Part shown: piece by piece, positions 6,784 through 7,077 of the stretch
Layout: every line of letters begins with the position of its first letter
How positions within the stretch are numbered: position 1 is the first letter of the stretch
Source of the DNA: Thaumarchaeota archaeon S13
GTDB lineage: Archaea > Thermoproteota > Nitrososphaeria > Nitrososphaerales > Nitrosopumilaceae
Assembly: GCA_003724275.1 (NCBI GenBank)
Contig: RHFA01000161.1
Span: 1 to 7,077 of the forward strand
Direction: 5' to 3'
DNA length: 7,077 nucleotides
Position numbers and translations under genes: made by a program
Notes under the pieces: model-generated
Told to the model about the DNA's origin: nothing
What the model saw: the letters and a program-made list of their open reading frames with translations, nothing else
The model's database searches: none

Positions 6784-7077
6784 ATGGCAGGGAACGTGGC
6801 CTGGGACGTGACGCCGCCTCGCGCCGGCGCGGGCACTCCGGCCGGACCGCACGGCGGCCTGCACGGGGCCGACGCATGGCACTGGCACCGGAGGGGGGCA
6901 TGCACGGACGCGCGGCACGTCTGCCCCTGGTGCGCCCCGCGCGATGACGGCCCGCCGTCCACGCGCAGGCGGAACGCCAGGCTTGAGGCGCTGATCGCCA
7001 GGATTAAGGCGGCGCGCTCGATGGCCTCGCCCGGCGAACGGGCCGGCGCGATGTGGCCCCTGGGGGCGTGGCAGTGG
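6784..7077 (+). CDS. Unrecognised Cys/His-containing protein (3' end cut off)
   Basis: I do not recognise this protein. The frame is open for 98 codons and runs off the right edge. Third codon positions are strongly G/C, as in the other genes. The ATG sits 27 bases after TATTAAA, the same leaderless geometry as its neighbours, which is the main reason to believe it is real. A possible metal site is C40-X6-C47-X2-C50 (CTDARHVCPWC), with H33, H35 and H45 nearby, resembling half of a zinc ribbon or an incomplete treble-clef site. A basic, helix-prone stretch follows (60-80, RRRNARLEALIARIKAARS). Tryptophan is frequent for such a short piece (W7, W32, W34, W49, W91, W96, W98). No signal peptide or membrane helix is seen. 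It is transcribed divergently from the NDH-2 fusion. A DNA- or RNA-binding role is possible, but that is only a guess. Confidence 0.6.
   Translation, partial: MAGNVAWDVTPPRAGAGTPAGPHGGLHGADAWHWHRRGACTDARHVCPWCAPRDDGPPSTRRRNARLEALIARIKAARSMASPGERAGAMWPLGAWQW

Noticed and set aside
6199..6918. Minus-strand open frame of 239 codons overlapping the NDH-2 N-terminus and the divergent promoter
   Set aside because: The translation is Arg/Pro-rich noise in another frame of the NDH-2 fusion gene, and it would cover both TATA boxes.
1..7077. CRISPR arrays, tRNA or rRNA genes, insertion sequences, attachment sites
   Set aside because: I saw no regularly spaced repeats, no tRNA or rRNA segment, no transposase or integrase frame, and no terminal inverted repeats. 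The gene content looks like ordinary chromosome.

Overview
This is a GC-rich archaeal window, roughly two thirds G+C by eye. The AT-rich patches sit almost exactly where archaeal TATA boxes are expected. A Nop5 ribonucleoprotein subunit, a TATA-driven leaderless gene layout, a class 1B PyrD/PyrK pair and the style of the radical SAM protein together suggest a thaumarchaeote (Nitrososphaerota). A GC-rich, Cenarchaeum-like relative is possible. That placement is inference, because no rRNA or other decisive marker is present.

Layout from left to right. Bases 1-967 (minus strand) hold most of nop5, cut by the left edge. A divergent promoter region (968-1119) separates it from pyrD (1120-2028, plus), which overlaps pyrK (2015-2824, plus). 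An intergenic stretch (2825-3027) carries possible T-run terminators and a promoter. It is followed by a 575-residue B12-type radical SAM protein (3028-4755, plus). That gene runs head-on into a 641-residue protein on the minus strand (4752-6677), and the two genes share the palindrome CTAG as their stop codons. A second divergent promoter region (6678-6783) leads right to an unrecognised Cys/His-containing gene cut by the right edge (6784-7077, plus).

Functions. PyrD and PyrK form the NAD-linked dihydroorotate dehydrogenase of pyrimidine synthesis. Nop5 belongs to the C/D-box RNA-guided 2'-O-methylation complex. The radical SAM enzyme has an unknown substrate. The most unusual gene is the 641-residue protein: a four-helix membrane domain, a textbook C2H2 zinc finger and a complete type II NADH dehydrogenase-like flavoprotein in one uninterrupted reading frame.

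Expression. Four of the five recognised promoters place the TATA centre about 27-29 bases before the start codon, so these mRNAs should be leaderless or nearly so. This geometry fixes the GTG starts of nop5 and the NADH dehydrogenase fusion. It also supports the reality of the truncated gene at the right edge.
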